Source of the DNA: Neckera pumila
Lineage: Eukaryota; Streptophyta; Bryopsida; Hypnales; Neckeraceae
Length of the DNA: 64,000 nucleotides
Direction of reading: 5' to 3'
Assembly: GCA_963969595.1 (NCBI GenBank)
Contig: OZ018418.1
Location: forward strand, 2,609,001-2,673,000
Shown here: one piece after another, positions 1 through 12,575 of the stretch
Position numbering within the stretch: the stretch's first letter is position 1
Layout: each line of letters begins with the position of its first letter
The notes under the pieces: generated by a model
The model's input: the letters and a program-made list of their open reading frames with translations, nothing else
Databases searched by the model: none
Told to the model about the DNA's origin: nothing
Program-made: the position numbers and the translations under genes

Positions 1-1740
1 TGGATATGAGAGATCATGACTAGTCAGTTCAGGTCTAGCCAACCTAAAACGACATGCTCAAAAAATGAAAATAGGTCAACTGGGGCCAAGGGAACAAAGT
101 CGCCATCACAAATTTAGAAATTAGGTCGGCCCAACTGTGAGCGTTTATTTACCCAGCCGTAGTAAATTCCCGTGCACAACCAGGTTCTTAATGGATTCTG
201 ATTTTCTTTCAATCTAGTAGGGTGCCTAGGCGTGGTCCACCGTGCCTTCTAAGCATTGGATCTTTTTAAATCCTAAGTAGACTTCAAGTATACAAGAATC
301 CAATCAAAACAAGACTTAAACTACTGTTTGCCAAGTGATTACAAATTCTAATGAGCCACTATAATTGTTTTGCAAAAGGTGGTTTAGACACAAACTAAGT
401 ATGCCATTTTGTAGATGATTAATTCCCCTTTCCAAAACTATAAAATTCACCCTAATCAGACACTCCTAGCAACAAATATGAGCAAATGAAGTTTGACCGC
501 TAAATGGTTCATCAAAACTTCATCCACAGTTTTGTACTAGTTTCCTAATTCAAAAGACCTTGAGATTTTGAAGATATACTTAAAATATTTTTCACTATCT
601 AATTTTAAAGTTTGGTCTTAAATTGACTATTCTACCAAAATTTCATCCAATCTTACCCCTCCAACTTTTGTCAAAAATATGGGCTATTTGTCCAAAAGTT
701 TGGAGACCCCTCTCGACATAGTTCAAAAAAATGGGCTACTTGTTGCAAAAGTTTAGTAATCCCTCCAAATCTTTTCATGTTAATCTAATTGTATAGAAAT
801 CCAATCTTTTTCTTAGATTTTCCAATGTTGTCCAAAGATCTCCCAATGTTATGCTAAGATATATTTTTAATCTATATACGAATGAATAAAATGTACGTAT
901 ATAATTAATTATAATAAATCCTGCAATGTCACATTAAAGTAAATCCATTGCTCAATGAATTATGGACTGAACATTCAAAGATCTTTGGATAATAACATCA
1001 AGAGATCTCTCCATGTTTAGATACATCTCTTGATATTTCACAGTAAAAAATTTTGGAAATTCTCTCCAAATCCCCCATATGCAATCCAAAGTGTAGTAGT
1101 AGACTTTTCATACATCTTACATTTCATAGTTGTTTCCGCCTAATATTTGGTAGACTTTCCAAGATGCAATTGTCCCATATGGATTGTCAAGAGTCAGTAC
1201 CATGAAGGAGGGCACATACGACAATGAATTCTATTTCTCTTAATGCTATTATTCCTAAGTTTTCAGAATATAATCTAAGAAATTTTATAATATATCAAAT
1301 TTAAAAATGTTTAAACAAACAAAATCTACATATTATTAGTATTTTGAATTCCTAAAATCTAGAAATGATCTTGATAAAAATTTGAAAATGTACAAATCAA
1401 TGAGATTGAAATTTAAAATCTTCATATTACTAGTTAGATGTAAGACTCCAAAATCTTCTAATACTATTGACTTTGCGCAATGAAATCCATATTAAAGTTA
1501 GATTTTAGAGGCATAAATTGACATTCAAAAATATTGGTTTTATAAATTGAGTTGATTTGGAGGTGGGGACATCTTCTAGTAATACTAAAATTGTCAAATT
1601 CATAATAAATAATAAAATTTAATATATAATATACAATGATTATGTACTCATTTCATTTCATAATATTGCATTATTGTTTTCTTATCTACATGATGATATA
1701 TAATATACAATTGATAACAAGTAATGTTTGATTTGAAACA
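1..1740. other. AT-rich DNA, no gene seen
   Basis: The stretch is AT-rich with stops in all frames and no ORF with protein-like composition. I see no transposon termini, tandem arrays or tRNA-like boxes. It is probably old, unrecognisable repeat DNA. Confidence 0.6.
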
Positions 1741-1741
1741 T

Positions 1742-2605
1742 CATTGGACCATGAATACCGCTTAAACAAATTAACATGCTCAAATTAAAATTTTGAATCC
1801 ATCAGTGTGAGCTAAGTGTAAATCCCTAAGACTAGTTCTAAATCCTTGATTCACTATGCTTTTAAAAGCCCTCAATGTGATGGACTTATGTATTAATTAT
1901 GAGTTCTCGCTTTTTGAAAATTATAAATTTATTCACTTGAGACATTCAATTTATTTTTCAAATTCATTATTTTTCTATTCGCATTTTTTATTAGTTTCTT
2001 TAATGAAAAATGATAAAGCCTTTCTACATTCACTGAGCAAGCTTAATGTGAAGATTAAGCTCGTCACTTTGAGGATACATGTTTAAGAATCCAATAATAT
2101 AGATATAATAAGGTCACTAAATCAACTAGTTCTTTTATTTCTTCTTATTTGATTGTTTCTAAAATTTATTTTATTTTCAAATTATTTCAATTTAATTTTA
2201 ATTTAATTTCCTTTTTTTTTGTGGGGTGGGGGGGGGGGGGGTAATTTTTCCATTTATTTAAAAAAATTTCCATTTTTTTCATCTTGTCAAAATTATAATA
2301 ATTACTATACAAAATAGATCATGTATTCATTTGATAGGATACGCCATCATGATTTGAGGCCCACATGATTGTATATGATGTACAATTGATTATGTACAAT
2401 ATTTTGAGTTTACACATGGACCATCAATATTATTTTCACTTTGAACAAATAAAATTATATGTTGAAATTAAAAAATTAATTCACTTAGTGTGGCTTAGTA
2501 TAAACCCTTGGTGTGCTTATAAACGCCCTAAATGTGAAGGACTTATATATGAGTTCTTATTTTTTGGAAATTGTATTTTCATTCACTTGAGACATTCAAA
2601 CTTTT
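1742..2605. repeat. Diverged direct duplication (about 1742-1950 and 2405-2605)
   Basis: Two segments about 650 bp apart share the same order of words: a TGGACCAT block, then GTGTG(A/G)CT..AGT..AA.CCCT, then GCCCT.AATGTGA.GGACTTAT, then TATGAGTTCT, and finally the identical 16-mer ATTCACTTGAGACATT. Indels and substitutions separate the copies, so the duplication is old. Short ORFs at 1856-2086 and 2365-2652 fall in corresponding parts of the copies, but I see no conserved protein and take them as chance ORFs. The spacer contains a G homopolymer near 2221-2242. Confidence 0.6.
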
Positions 2606-2659
2606 ATCTGTTTATTTTGCATATTTTTTTTGTTGTCGTAAATCACAAATGACAAATCT

Positions 2660-3777
2660 CTTCAGCCTTTAGTGACCTTTCTATTTACAAGATTTTAGAA
2701 GACAATTTAGACCTTAGAGGTACATAATAAACTAAGTCTTGGACTTACTAATTTTGTTTTCAGTCTTGGTCTTCTTCTTCTTGCTTTTGAATTTGAATTT
2801 ACTTTTCTTTTCAAAATTTTTGAACTTTTTTAGATTTCAAATTCTAAGGTTCTTAAATTTTCCCTTTAAATTTTAAATGCTTTTTTGAATATTTATTCCT
2901 TCATTTTTTTTTATATTTTTTTTTTTTTCTCTTTTATTCAGATTTTTTTATTTTTATTTTTTATTTTTCTCTTTTCCATTTTTTTCTTACTTGTGTTTTT
3001 TTTAACAAATGTCCAACAAATTGCTAGCCTAAATGGTCATTAATGTAATTCAGGAGACCTACACCTAAGTTTCACTAACCTCTAACTTAACATCTACCTA
3101 ATCATGGGCTCTAAGTATACCTACTAATCACATCAACCCAAAATGATAGCAACATTCATTATTGCGGCACAGTGTTGAGTGGTTTCAAGCTCCATCTGGC
3201 AAATTGAAACCCCCGTTTCTCCAGATGGCTGCAAATTGTTTTCTCTGGCTGTTTCTTCTGCGCTCTTTCTTCCTGCTTTGTTTCTGCTTGCTCTTCAATC
3301 ACTTGTGCTCACTCTTCCTATCTCTCAAATCTTCTGAGCAGTGTTCTACTTTTGTAATTGGTTAGTGCTTAGTTAATTTCTGCTCCCGATCCATTGACCT
3401 CATGCACATTGTTCATCAACGCTCTACTAGGCAGCATCGTCGGATAGTCCGATTGCAAGTTAGAGGCAAGTCAGAGGCAACTTGGAGATTGAATAAGAAA
3501 AGGCATTGTGCCAAAAAAAAAAGACCGAAAGGTGAGGCGGAGGCGGAGATTGAAAGCATGAGGCGGAGACTGGAAGCGCGAGGCGAAGGTGGAAGCCTGT
3601 GGGCCCGCACTTTTGAGCATTTCTTGTAAGTTACAACCCTCGTCAGTTTTCTCTGGAGAAATCTTCCTCACCCTAAACCGCACAATAGACCTTAGTTTGT
3701 GTATTGCCAAATTGTTGCTTTGAAGGTGAAATACTCTCGAAATGAGTATTGATTGGGAGTTATTCAGAATGGAGTGA
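2660..3777. other. T-rich low-complexity tract, then a somewhat GC-richer segment, no firm gene
   Basis: 2760-3010 is almost pure T-rich pyrimidine sequence. From 3160 to 3640 the composition becomes more balanced. A plus-strand ORF at 3162-3365 has an internal ATG at about 3223 in good context (AGATGGC), followed by a strongly hydrophobic Leu/Phe/Cys-rich stretch that could be a signal peptide or membrane segment. It has no recognisable domain. 3530-3600 is a short GGCGGAGG-type purine run. I do not call a gene here. Confidence 0.45.
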
Positions 3778-3860
3778 CACTAGTAGAAAATAGCGTTTGT
3801 GCAGACCAGAATTTAATGCAAAAACCATGTTTGCAGAAATACTTTAAACATTAGATTGTT
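3778..3860 (+). mobile_element. CACTA-type transposon terminus (one end only)
   Basis: The sequence CACTAGTAGAAAATAGCG at 3778 matches the usual plant CACTA (En/Spm) terminus, CACTAGTAGAAAA or CACTACAAGAAAA. It follows a possible 3 bp target site, TGA. Downstream to about 4250 are recurrent words built on AACGCA, ACCGTG and CATGTTTT, as expected of subterminal transposase-binding repeats. I did not find a matching inverted end with a TGA duplication, so the far end is lost, diverged or missed. The decayed minus-strand gene at 8.9-17.6 kb could be this element's cargo. Confidence 0.55.
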
Positions 3861-4839
3861 TATGTTGAGAACCGTGTTTATAACGACCAGGGTTTGATGT
3901 ATTCCCGACGTTTGAAAGCGTGTTGGCTTTGATGTTTTTCATGTTTTCCACAACATTCTGCTTGTTTTAGGCAATTAGCAACATGCATTTTTTTTCTGTG
4001 CCACGGGCAATATGATGCGCATGTTTTCCCAATTTTTATATTTGCCACTTGGCGTGACAGTTCTGGTTGTTTTCATTGTGTACATTGATTAACGTGGACC
4101 CTGCACTTACTGACATGTGTTCCTCTTCGGTCAATGTGGCGCGTTCACCGTAACATGTTTTTATGCTTAAGTCGCTTACATCGTGTTCCATGTAACGCAT
4201 TTTTGTTTCCCGCAACGCACATTGCAATGCCTTCTTTTGATAATGCGTTTAACTCAAAGTTCACTTCATATTTCACAAAACAAAGTTCTATGTAGAATAA
4301 CGGATAAGGGAGGTTTTCTACAAGGTTCACAATTATTACAGTTCATGTTCACTTCTTCATCAATTTCTACAAAAACAAATTAGAATTGAAGGCTACACCC
4401 TGTTGACTTCATGTTCTCTTCTTCAAAATGTTACAACAACTTCACAAAATGATTTGAGAATCACAGCCTCAATCCTCCCAATACTTTTGAAGTACTTCCA
4501 CAAAATGCAATACTTCCCACATTCACATATGCACATTACAACAAGCACCCAACTCCTTTTCTATTAACCGCATACAAAAACATTGCCTGTATATTCCTCA
4601 ACCTTCTTTACATCGATCATCCACACCTCCTATTGCGGTTTTAGGTTAGATGTCCCTCATTGCCAAGAAAATTAATGTAACTCCTATAGTTTACAACTCA
4701 AACTACTGCAAATCCTTCCTAAAACCAATTCATCTTCCACTTCTTCAAGTATAAAACTGAATATCACTAAAAGAATGTAATCACTTTCAAAACATTGAAA
4801 TTAATTCAATATAAACTGCATTTCAAAATTCAGAAATGC

Positions 4840-5222
4840 CATTAGAAGAAAATCGCATTGCCGTTGAGTTTAAACTGCGTTTAGTACGTTGGGAATTACA
4901 AAACCATATCAACTAAACATTGTTGAGTTCCAAGTTCCCAACACAGAATTCTGTATTGGAATGCAATTTAAAATGTAAAATTTTACGTTGGAATGCAGAA
5001 GTCTATGTTGGAATGCATTCAAATGCAAAACTTTGCATGGGAATGTACTCTGCAAAAAGTCCAATGCATTCCAACGCAAAATTTTGTGTTTGAAATTGCA
5101 TTCCCATACAAAAATTTGTATTGGAAACTTAGAACTCAACAAAATTCAGCTAATATGGTTTTGTAATTCCCAACGCATTGAACACAGTTTAAATTCAACG
5201 GCAATGCGATTTTCCTCTAGTG
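4840..5222. mobile_element. 383 bp fold-back CACTA-type MITE with TGC duplication
   Basis: The element is a near-complete inverted repeat. The left arm begins CATTAGAAGAAAATCGCATT and the right arm, reverse-complemented, begins CACTAGAGGAAAATCGCATT. Complementarity continues inward through GCCGTTGA.TTTAAACTG, TTGGGAATTACAAAACCATAT and the TTGGAATGCA repeats towards the centre. TGC flanks both sides (4837-4839 and 5223-5225), the 3 bp duplication expected of CACTA. The outermost left base pair is mutated (CATTAG for CACTAG). There is no coding capacity, so it would need a transposase supplied in trans. Confidence 0.85.
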
Positions 5223-5225
5223 TGC

Positions 5226-6140
5226 ACGATACATATCTTTCACTTCCATCTGTGAACTCTCTTCATTGGTATAACATTCTATTCAATAAACTTCAACAGC
5301 TGCAATTACCTTCGGCCAGCGGCTTCTGAATGGATGTCCACGAAAACACAACTTCCTCACTTTCAAGTTCATTGAAATACTTGACCTCAAGGTATGAGGT
5401 GCATACCTACGTCACTCCCTCCCTTACTATTTACCATCATACAAACACAACACTTCACATGACACTTCATCAGCTATGACGTACCATACTTCACAACTAC
5501 TAAAGTGCATGATTGTCCATTACTTCTGTCCAATTCCATGTTTTCTTTTCATAAAACTTGCTTGCCTTTGTGAATCTACTCCTTATTTTCTCTCCTCCTT
5601 TGAACCTATAAAGCAAGGATCACTTCTCCTTCCACAAACACTTTTCTGTCACACTTGTCACGTATAGTACAAGCTTTTCTTTGTGTTCATTCCGATTATG
5701 TTCGTAAACAAAACCTTGGCAAGTGAACACATAGATTGCCCACCTACTTCACCAATAGCTGCACCTTGGAAACAAAAAAACTCTTTGTTTGTTTTCAGTG
5801 CTCACACCTTCTACCTTGTCAGTCAAATATTGTTTCAACCTATTCATTCAAGTTTAAAAAAAAGGACTCAAAAATTTGATTCAAATGTTTCAAACAATAG
5901 CAGTACATCCACCTTAGTATAAAAACACAAATCCTGAAGCAATTCAAAACCATCAATGCATTGAAAACTGCTAATTGTACTCACCATGATCTTGGCGTCA
6001 AACTCTTTTGCACCCATAATCGCATTCATTTTTATGGCACTACAATATAGAGATTTGGAGAAGTCAGATAACATTTCATTATTCTAAAAAAATGAGCACC
6101 TCATATATTAGGCACATATTCCACACAAACACACCGTGTT
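5226..6140. other. Gene-free spacer between two CACTA MITEs
   Basis: The sequence is moderately AT-rich and only short, low-information ORFs are present. No repeat termini or tandem structure were seen. It may be interior DNA of the larger CACTA relic. Confidence 0.5.
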
Positions 6141-6143
6141 TGT

Positions 6144-6315
6144 CACTACAAGAAAACAATGTCTGAATTGACATGTCCCAATTGACTAAAATGTCCGAAT
6201 TGATAGAATCCTGTCAAAAAAATGTCCGAACTGATAGATAATTGACAAAATAATGTCCAAATTGATAAAAAAATTGACAAAAAAATGCCTGAATTGACAC
6301 TGTTCCCTTGTAGTG
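6144..6315. mobile_element. 172 bp CACTA MITE with TGT duplication
   Basis: The ends are CACTACAAGAAAACAATGTC and, on the opposite strand, CACTACAAGGGAACAGTGTC. TGT flanks both sides (6141-6143 and 6316-6318), which is the 3 bp duplication of CACTA elements. The interior is a run of six copies of a 12-13 base word close to TGTCCGAATTGA, in one orientation and separated by A-rich spacers. This is the arrangement of subterminal transposase-binding sites. The element is non-coding and essentially made only of recognition sequence. Confidence 0.9.
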
Positions 6316-6318
6316 TGT

Positions 6319-8866
6319 GCAGTGTTTGGGATTGTATATACATCTCACTTCCCTCCTAGCCTTCCTAATGAAACCCTTTGCACTTTGCCGCCCCAATTCT
6401 TCATGATGAACAGAGAGGTCAAGGGAGCTTTTAACAACCTCGAACCTTGTCATTCAAACAAATTCATCGTCTAAGTTTAAACAGACGTACTTTATGGATG
6501 ATGAACTTCATGTAATTCAACTGAATCACATAGGATTCTTAATGAATATTCTAAGGCATCAAACATTCTAATACATCTTAAACATCCAAAGGGCTTCTAT
6601 ACAGAATACACATCCACATGTCATATATAACCACACACATTTAATCAACGTCGCTAACATACTTAGATCCAAATATATAAGAAGTATGTGAGGTCATTGC
6701 ATTTCTATTCACCTTAAAGAACTCCACACTCCACACACTCAATACCTCAAAAGGGAACGACTTCACCTTCCACTAGCTCTGCCACATAACCTCCATTAGC
6801 ATCCACAAACATGCACGAACTCTTCCTTCCTGATCTTCTCCGCCCTACTAGCCAAGTAAATAACTTTGTCATTTGCACTCAAACTTCGTAATGCTTCAAT
6901 ATATGTAATCTGAACTTTAGTCCAAAGACTGTGCATATTGTATTCAGACTGTCAAACACATGAAAACAAAAACACCTTCTACTTTTAAATGTTCATAATT
7001 ACCATATATGAGGAGTTCATTCTTTCATCTACAAGAATTCAATTCAACTTTCTATGGAACGCGTATCTAAAAAGTCATTGCCGCTACACCTCGCAAACAG
7101 TTTTTTCTAAATATTTTAACCGTTTTTTAAATAATGTTTGATTCATTGAACTCATGAACCCAACATTAAATGTAAAAAATGCGTTCTTCAAAACAAACAA
7201 AACTTCATGCTACATAATAACGAAAAAACCCTGCACTCAACTTCAAGTCCCCCATCACAAATAAGTCTTCCTTTTCCCACATACACCATTGGTGGAGAAC
7301 GCCATACTCTTATCACAACCGTGGGCATGGCATGATATGCCGATGTTAAAAACAATCATGACCTTACATATGAGTCGACTCTTCCTCTCCCTACTCAACA
7401 ATCAAACCAACCATAACCGTACACTACTTCTAGTTTTCCAGTATGTCGGCTGAATATTCATGCACGGCAATAATGAAAGTGGGCTTACAAGTCCTTCTTT
7501 GTTAGTTGTTGCTTTCCTCCTACCACCATATCTTGTATAGGGCCCCCAAAATCAAGAGGCAGAAACTACTCTAACTAGTTGACTGCCGACTTTCTGCGTT
7601 AGTTCATGATCTATTTCAGAATAGAACTTAACCATTTTCCACGCGCACTTCCTACGTATTAGACACAAATGCTTATTTACTGTAGAAACTCAAATGAAGC
7701 TGCTGGCAAACATTACCGGATCCACACAATCATGCCTCCGCTCACATTGTTAATACTTGTTAAAAGCATAACATGTACTTGTAAAAAAAGTACGTCTTGT
7801 ACAGAAAAGGGACACCATCATCCACATTGACAACATGCTCTCAAGATAATTTGTGCATTCCTTTGATGCTCTAACTAACACTGTCAATGGAATGCATGTT
7901 TCCAAGACATATCCTCATATGAAACCCACCTCCAAATACAAACACAAGTAACGTTGTCAAGGCATGCTGAATGAGTTACATGAAGAAAAATTGTAACATA
8001 AAAGCTTTTCCATAAAAATAGAAGGTTGACATAATGTTTTTACACCATTCCTCAGTTGTACACAACAAATCACTCATCTCATGCACAACCTATCACTTAT
8101 GTAGGCCTTCCACCACGTCCAACCACAGTGACCGAACTATAAACTGAAAATGCCTTCCAAAAAAATGTATTTCAAGAACACATTCAATGAAGTCTGCCCC
8201 AAATTACCTGGTGCACTTGGTCAAGACGTCCACTTGCGCTACATCAGTAATTCCACCTGAACAAGTGAACAATGACATGACACAATTTTTCCTTCATAAT
8301 TGCTATTTGACCTTCTTCAAATTGCCCACACTAAAAGTTCAAGTCAGTCGGGCAACCCTTCACTGTCATACATTTTAAAAAAAAGGGTATTAAAATTGCT
8401 CTAACATCCCCTATACTGTACAACCGCCTAAATGACAGCATGACAAGAATTGTCCAACAACTCCTTCCTGTGCACTGCTTACTAATGACAAGTGTGTTGC
8501 CTCCCCAATAACGGCCAATGCCAGCCTCCTGCGCATAGTGGATTCATATCCTTAAATCAATTAATATATCCATTTCATAAAGCATGAGTCATGCTTACAA
8601 GGAACCCAGTGTTATTCTTTTGTCTTCAAAAAGGTTTCACCTATAATGGGCCTCATACAGTATCCACTGCCAAGCGTTTCCAAGATAATTATTGTTCTCT
8701 AAACATTGCATATGTAATTCTCTGAATAAATAAGTAGCCACCAAATCAAAAATTAAAAGGCTCTTGCAAACATTTTGCTATAAGGGTTTGGCATTGAAGC
8801 TAGCAAGACTAATCACTGAGTCCTAACCAAAAAACAAAAAAAATTAGAAATCGCAACTTCAATCCA
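6319..8866. other. Gene-free stretch, probably interior of a decayed CACTA element
   Basis: The only ORFs are short (for example 8187-8378) and without protein-like composition. No terminal repeats or tandem arrays were noticed. It lies downstream of the minus-strand gene remnant and upstream of the CACTA-type end at 3778, so it may be 3' non-coding DNA of that relic. Confidence 0.45.
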
Positions 8867-9240
8867 GGGGGTTGCGGCCACCATATTACTTTCCGCTTCA
8901 TACAGGCCTCTTCCAACGTAGTGCACTCCACTTTGCCTGCGGCATCTACTTCTACAAATTGAAAGAGAGCATCATGTAGACAACGGTCTTCAATAACAAA
9001 TGAACCAACATTGTGTAATTGCGACTAGGCATTTCGACCCTGACTCGGTCAAATTCAAAGTGTATCAGAATACCAGACCCCAAATACTTCTGAGGCTCTG
9101 TATTTTGTAAGAAAATTATGTCTCCTACAGATTCAATTTTCCCTTGCCATGAGGGGACGCTATCAGTTCCCTACCCATCCATTATATTTGGCTTCATGCT
9201 TTCAAATAACCATGACAAAAGGTATGACTGCAAAGAATAT
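8867..9240 (-). pseudogene. Decayed exon of a putative CACTA-associated gene (C-terminal part)
   Basis: Read on the minus strand, one frame gives a protein-like segment with short motifs such as VPSWQGKIESVGDIIFLQ, then ILIHFEFDRVRVEMPS, NYTMLVHLLLKTVVYMM and, after stops, KRKVIWWP.PPGLKLR. Runs of hydrophobic and charged residues at this length are not expected by chance, and the order resembles the C-terminal region of plant CACTA proteins. At least four stops interrupt it. The reading direction agrees with the remnant exons at 9777, 11076, 15840 and 17276, so it is probably the 3' part of the same gene. Family assignment is tentative. Confidence 0.4.
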
Positions 9241-9776
9241 CAATTCTTTTGGCAAATAGAAAACCTAGAAATTTGATGTACACAATTCAGGGGGACCAAT
9301 TAATTCATCAGGACACTATGAAGAGTAAGGCAGCAAAGAAACTTATTGAGTTACATCCTAGCCTCCCTATAGAATCCTTCTAATTCACTTTCCTTTCTGT
9401 GACATGCCAAATATATTGTCAGAGGATATTTTACACATCCAATGCGTATTGTTTGGTCCCCACTTATAGTGAAATGTACAAGGCAATGCTTTCATTCAGG
9501 AACAATAAACATAAGCTTGGTCCGTTTGCCACAAGTTGTAACAGTTTCACTATTTCTGAAAGACGTATTCCTTAGCAGATATAAAAGTCACCTATTCAAC
9601 GACACCAACAACTGTTTTGTTGTGAGTTGGCCATGTTCTGTCCACATGTTGTGTCTTCCAAACCTCAACATTATAAATCATACCACGCTAATTATGGGGG
9701 GGGGGGTTGGGCGGTAAAGACCACGCTCTTAAATATTCTTTCTTACATGTTATAAAAGATGGATTCAGCAACATAC

Positions 9777-9989
9777 CTTCCCTCCTTTGTTAGCTTTAGC
9801 TTCAGACGACTTTATATTTCTTTGATTGGACTTTGTACTCTTCTCTGGATTTAGTTCTTTTGTTGGACAGTCCCGTGTCTCTGCTTTGTTCTTTTTCACA
9901 AGTTCAGCCATTGCAATGGACTCAACTTTGTGACGCTTCCCGGGTCGGGATGGTATTTTTTTTCCCCCTACAGGTGCAGTGCCGCTCTC
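9777..9989 (-). pseudogene. Lysine-rich internal exon of the same minus-strand gene
   Basis: This is a clean 71-codon phase-0 exon. The acceptor reads TATTTCTATTGCAG just before it and the donor is GGGAAG followed by GTATGT. The product is basic and Lys/Ser/Glu-rich (ESGTAPVGGKKIPSRPGKRH at its start, KANKGGK at its end), as in nuclear-targeting or linker regions of transposon proteins. No catalytic motif is visible. It is free of stops. Confidence 0.45.
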
Positions 9990-9995
9990 CTGCAA

Positions 9996-11070
9996 TAGAA
10001 ATACATGACTGGTGATTTACTCAAAACACTTCTTTGTCATTGTATATTAAGTCCCCCTCAAATACAAAATTTTAGCATAATGCCAAATGTTGGATTCAAA
10101 AACAGGGATTAGGGTGATTGCAAGAAACACCAGTACTATTTTGCGTCATAATTGAAGTGATGGAGTTGTCATTGGCTATAACTTTTGAAGCATGAACCCA
10201 ATTAACTTGAAATTTTTATTGGAGATGGCTAACTTGATTATGTTCAGATCCCTTATTTTTCAAAAAATTCAAAAATCATTTTATATTTAAATTTAAATTT
10301 AGCTAATTTGTCACACTTTGCTGTATAGGGGTTTTTAGTATTGGGGAGAGATCAAAATTAATGATCTAGAGCTGAAATTTCTGTGGTCTATTTTCCATAG
10401 TAGAAAGTCAAGTTTCTACCAAAGAAAATTTAAAAATATTTTATTTTATGTCCTCTACATGCGTGCTAACAGGGCTCCTTTGCGCATGCATTTTTGAACA
10501 TTGAAGATGGTTTTCAGATCATTCTTTTGGTGAAATCTCTTCATCATAAAGTCCCCCCAAATTGGCAATTTTTAGTTTTTATTTTAAAATCGTTTTTTCT
10601 ATTTTTACAAATTAAAATGTAAAAATACCTATTTTCATGAGATTTTGCACTTTTCTAGTTCTCCTACTTAAAGAATTTTTCTACACTTTTCCTTCTTAGG
10701 GTATCTTCTTCTTAGAGGTGTATACATTAAACATATTTTTTCACATTTTTTTAAAATTGATTTTCTAACTATATAGTACTCCTGAAAAAAAAATGAGTAC
10801 TGTAGAAAACGCTACAAAAAACGGTCGGTGTTTCTTGCAACCACCCATTACCTTTTTCTTGACCTTCCTTCCCAATGTTTTATTTGCCAGTCAAACAAAA
10901 GTTTTGGCTGTTCCGGCGGCTTAAAAAAACAAATTGAAAATATAATGAAAAGTTAACTTCTACGAAACCATTACCAACAAAATAATTGTTGAATGCATCT
11001 GCTTAGAAATATAGAGGTGGTCATTGACATGGGCATATAAGTGAATTATGAAAATTGCATAAAAGGGTGA
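9996..11070. other. Probable intron or spacer of the decayed minus-strand gene
   Basis: The sequence is AT-rich with no ORF. It separates the exon acceptor at about 9990 from the donor at about 11075 and carries only simple A/T runs. Nothing else was recognised. Confidence 0.45.
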
Positions 11071-11075
11071 CGCAC

Positions 11076-11700
11076 CTATCCTTTTTTTTGTTGCGCTTCA
11101 ACAGCTGGGCAAACTGAAATGTCTCTACTGCAGATGTAACTGCTACCTTGCTTGCTGTTGTTGACTTGCTTTGAGAAGGGGTGGCAATTAATTGGCTTGT
11201 CTTCTTTTTGTCATTCTTTGATGGAGTCTCTTCTGGCTCTACTACCTTTGCTGCTTGGGGACTTTGTAAGTTTGTGTTCTTTGCATTGTCTATGTTCAAT
11301 TCTTCATCTGCGTCGCTATCTTCATCATTGGAAGACTTTGTTTTATTTGTGGACTCTTCATCATCAGAGGAGTTCTTTGTCTTCTCCTGCTCACCTTTCT
11401 TCGTTGCTGCATCTTCATCCATGTTTGGAATAAGTGCAAGATGGTCTTCCATGTCTGCGTTACCACTCCTGCTGTTTAGCAATTCCAATTGCTTCACATT
11501 AGACTATGTCCTCTTCCAACCTTTAAGATCTGGCTTCCACTTGCAGATGAAGTCTTTAAGAACCTCTATACGCTTTTGAAGGCCTTTCTTGCCTCCACTG
11601 CTATTGTGTTTGCATTTGTGGCTATCCTCTGCCTCCTTTTCTTGGCTGTTGTCTCCTAAATAGCAGCCCACTCTTTCTCAACGGCATCTTCTAACTCAGT
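11076..11700 (-). pseudogene. Acidic/basic exon of the decayed minus-strand gene
   Basis: On the minus strand the frame runs from a Glu/Lys/Arg-rich segment (ELEDAVEKEWAAI, then KKRRQRIATNANTIAVEARK) through KRIEVLKDFICKWKPDLKGW into a long acidic Ser/Asp/Glu region. It ends in FAQLLKRNKKKD at a donor, GGATAG followed by GTGCGT. A TAG lies in frame after KGWKRT and a frameshift lies near 11580. The charged, low-complexity composition suits a linker or nuclear region. The motif KVAVTSA recurs in the exon at 54514-54842, which suggests that the two are related copies. Confidence 0.5.
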
Positions 11701-11897
11701 GTCAAAGGGTTCACATCCTAAATGCCTTGTCTGCAGTCAATTACTTACATCACGTAAGAACAACAATGGAATATCTTTAGATTCACTACAGTACCTTTTT
11801 GTGGGGGGCAAGGAACTCAAAAAATACTGGGGGTTCTATGAATTGAACAAAAACTTAGCAAAGCAAGGACTGTTGCGTGAAATGAGGTGCACATTTT

Positions 11898-11968
11898 GCA
11901 CTAACTACTACGACAGACTTGTAACTCATTGTTACAATGAATTACAAGTCTGCCGCAGTAGTTAGTGC
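11898..11968. repeat. Near-perfect 71 bp palindrome with one-base spacer
   Basis: The left arm runs 11898-11932, a single T sits at 11933, and the right arm runs 11934-11968. The 35-base arms start GCACTAACTACT and differ at only three positions. The innermost part reads CATTGT-T-ACAATG. This extrudes as a hairpin with essentially no loop. There is no flanking duplication and no similarity to the other fold-back families in the window. Confidence 0.9.
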
Positions 11969-12575
11969 ACATTGCAAATGCAAAGAACCCCAACATAACA
12001 AAGACAACCAACTGCTCCTATCATTTTTGCAATTTATATTAAACTAACTCTGATTTCACTTAAAAATGCAATTTCTGCTAAACTATATTTACCGAGCCTT
12101 GCAACCAGCTTTTCATTTTGAAACTCACAGTGGGAGTACGTAATGTCAAACTCCGGAATTCCGGATTAGTTTAGGAGTAGATTAGTGAGTTTTTTCAAAA
12201 TTTTAGAATACAAAAGTAGTAACCCGGAACAATTAGCCAAACCAGGAAATTGGGAAAGTTTCGGCTTAGCAGAAACTGTAAAATGGGTAAGGAACAGATC
12301 TTAACGGGATCCGTAATCCGGAAGGTGATCCGGATTCAGGAAACCTACGACCTAGCTTCCGGTCCGGGAATTAGGGTTCCGTTGGAAAAAGGCGGCGCAT
12401 TTATGGGCCGCCCCAACGGGTGTCGGTCACTGGCCGGCTACTTAAGCCGCTCTTCTCCATTTCTTTTCTCTCTTTCTTCCGCTCGAGGATGTGTGTGTGT
12501 TTGTAGGTTTGGAGCACGCATTAGCTGAGTGAAAAAGTGGTGAGATAGGATCGGATAGGGAGAGAAGGAAAGGAA

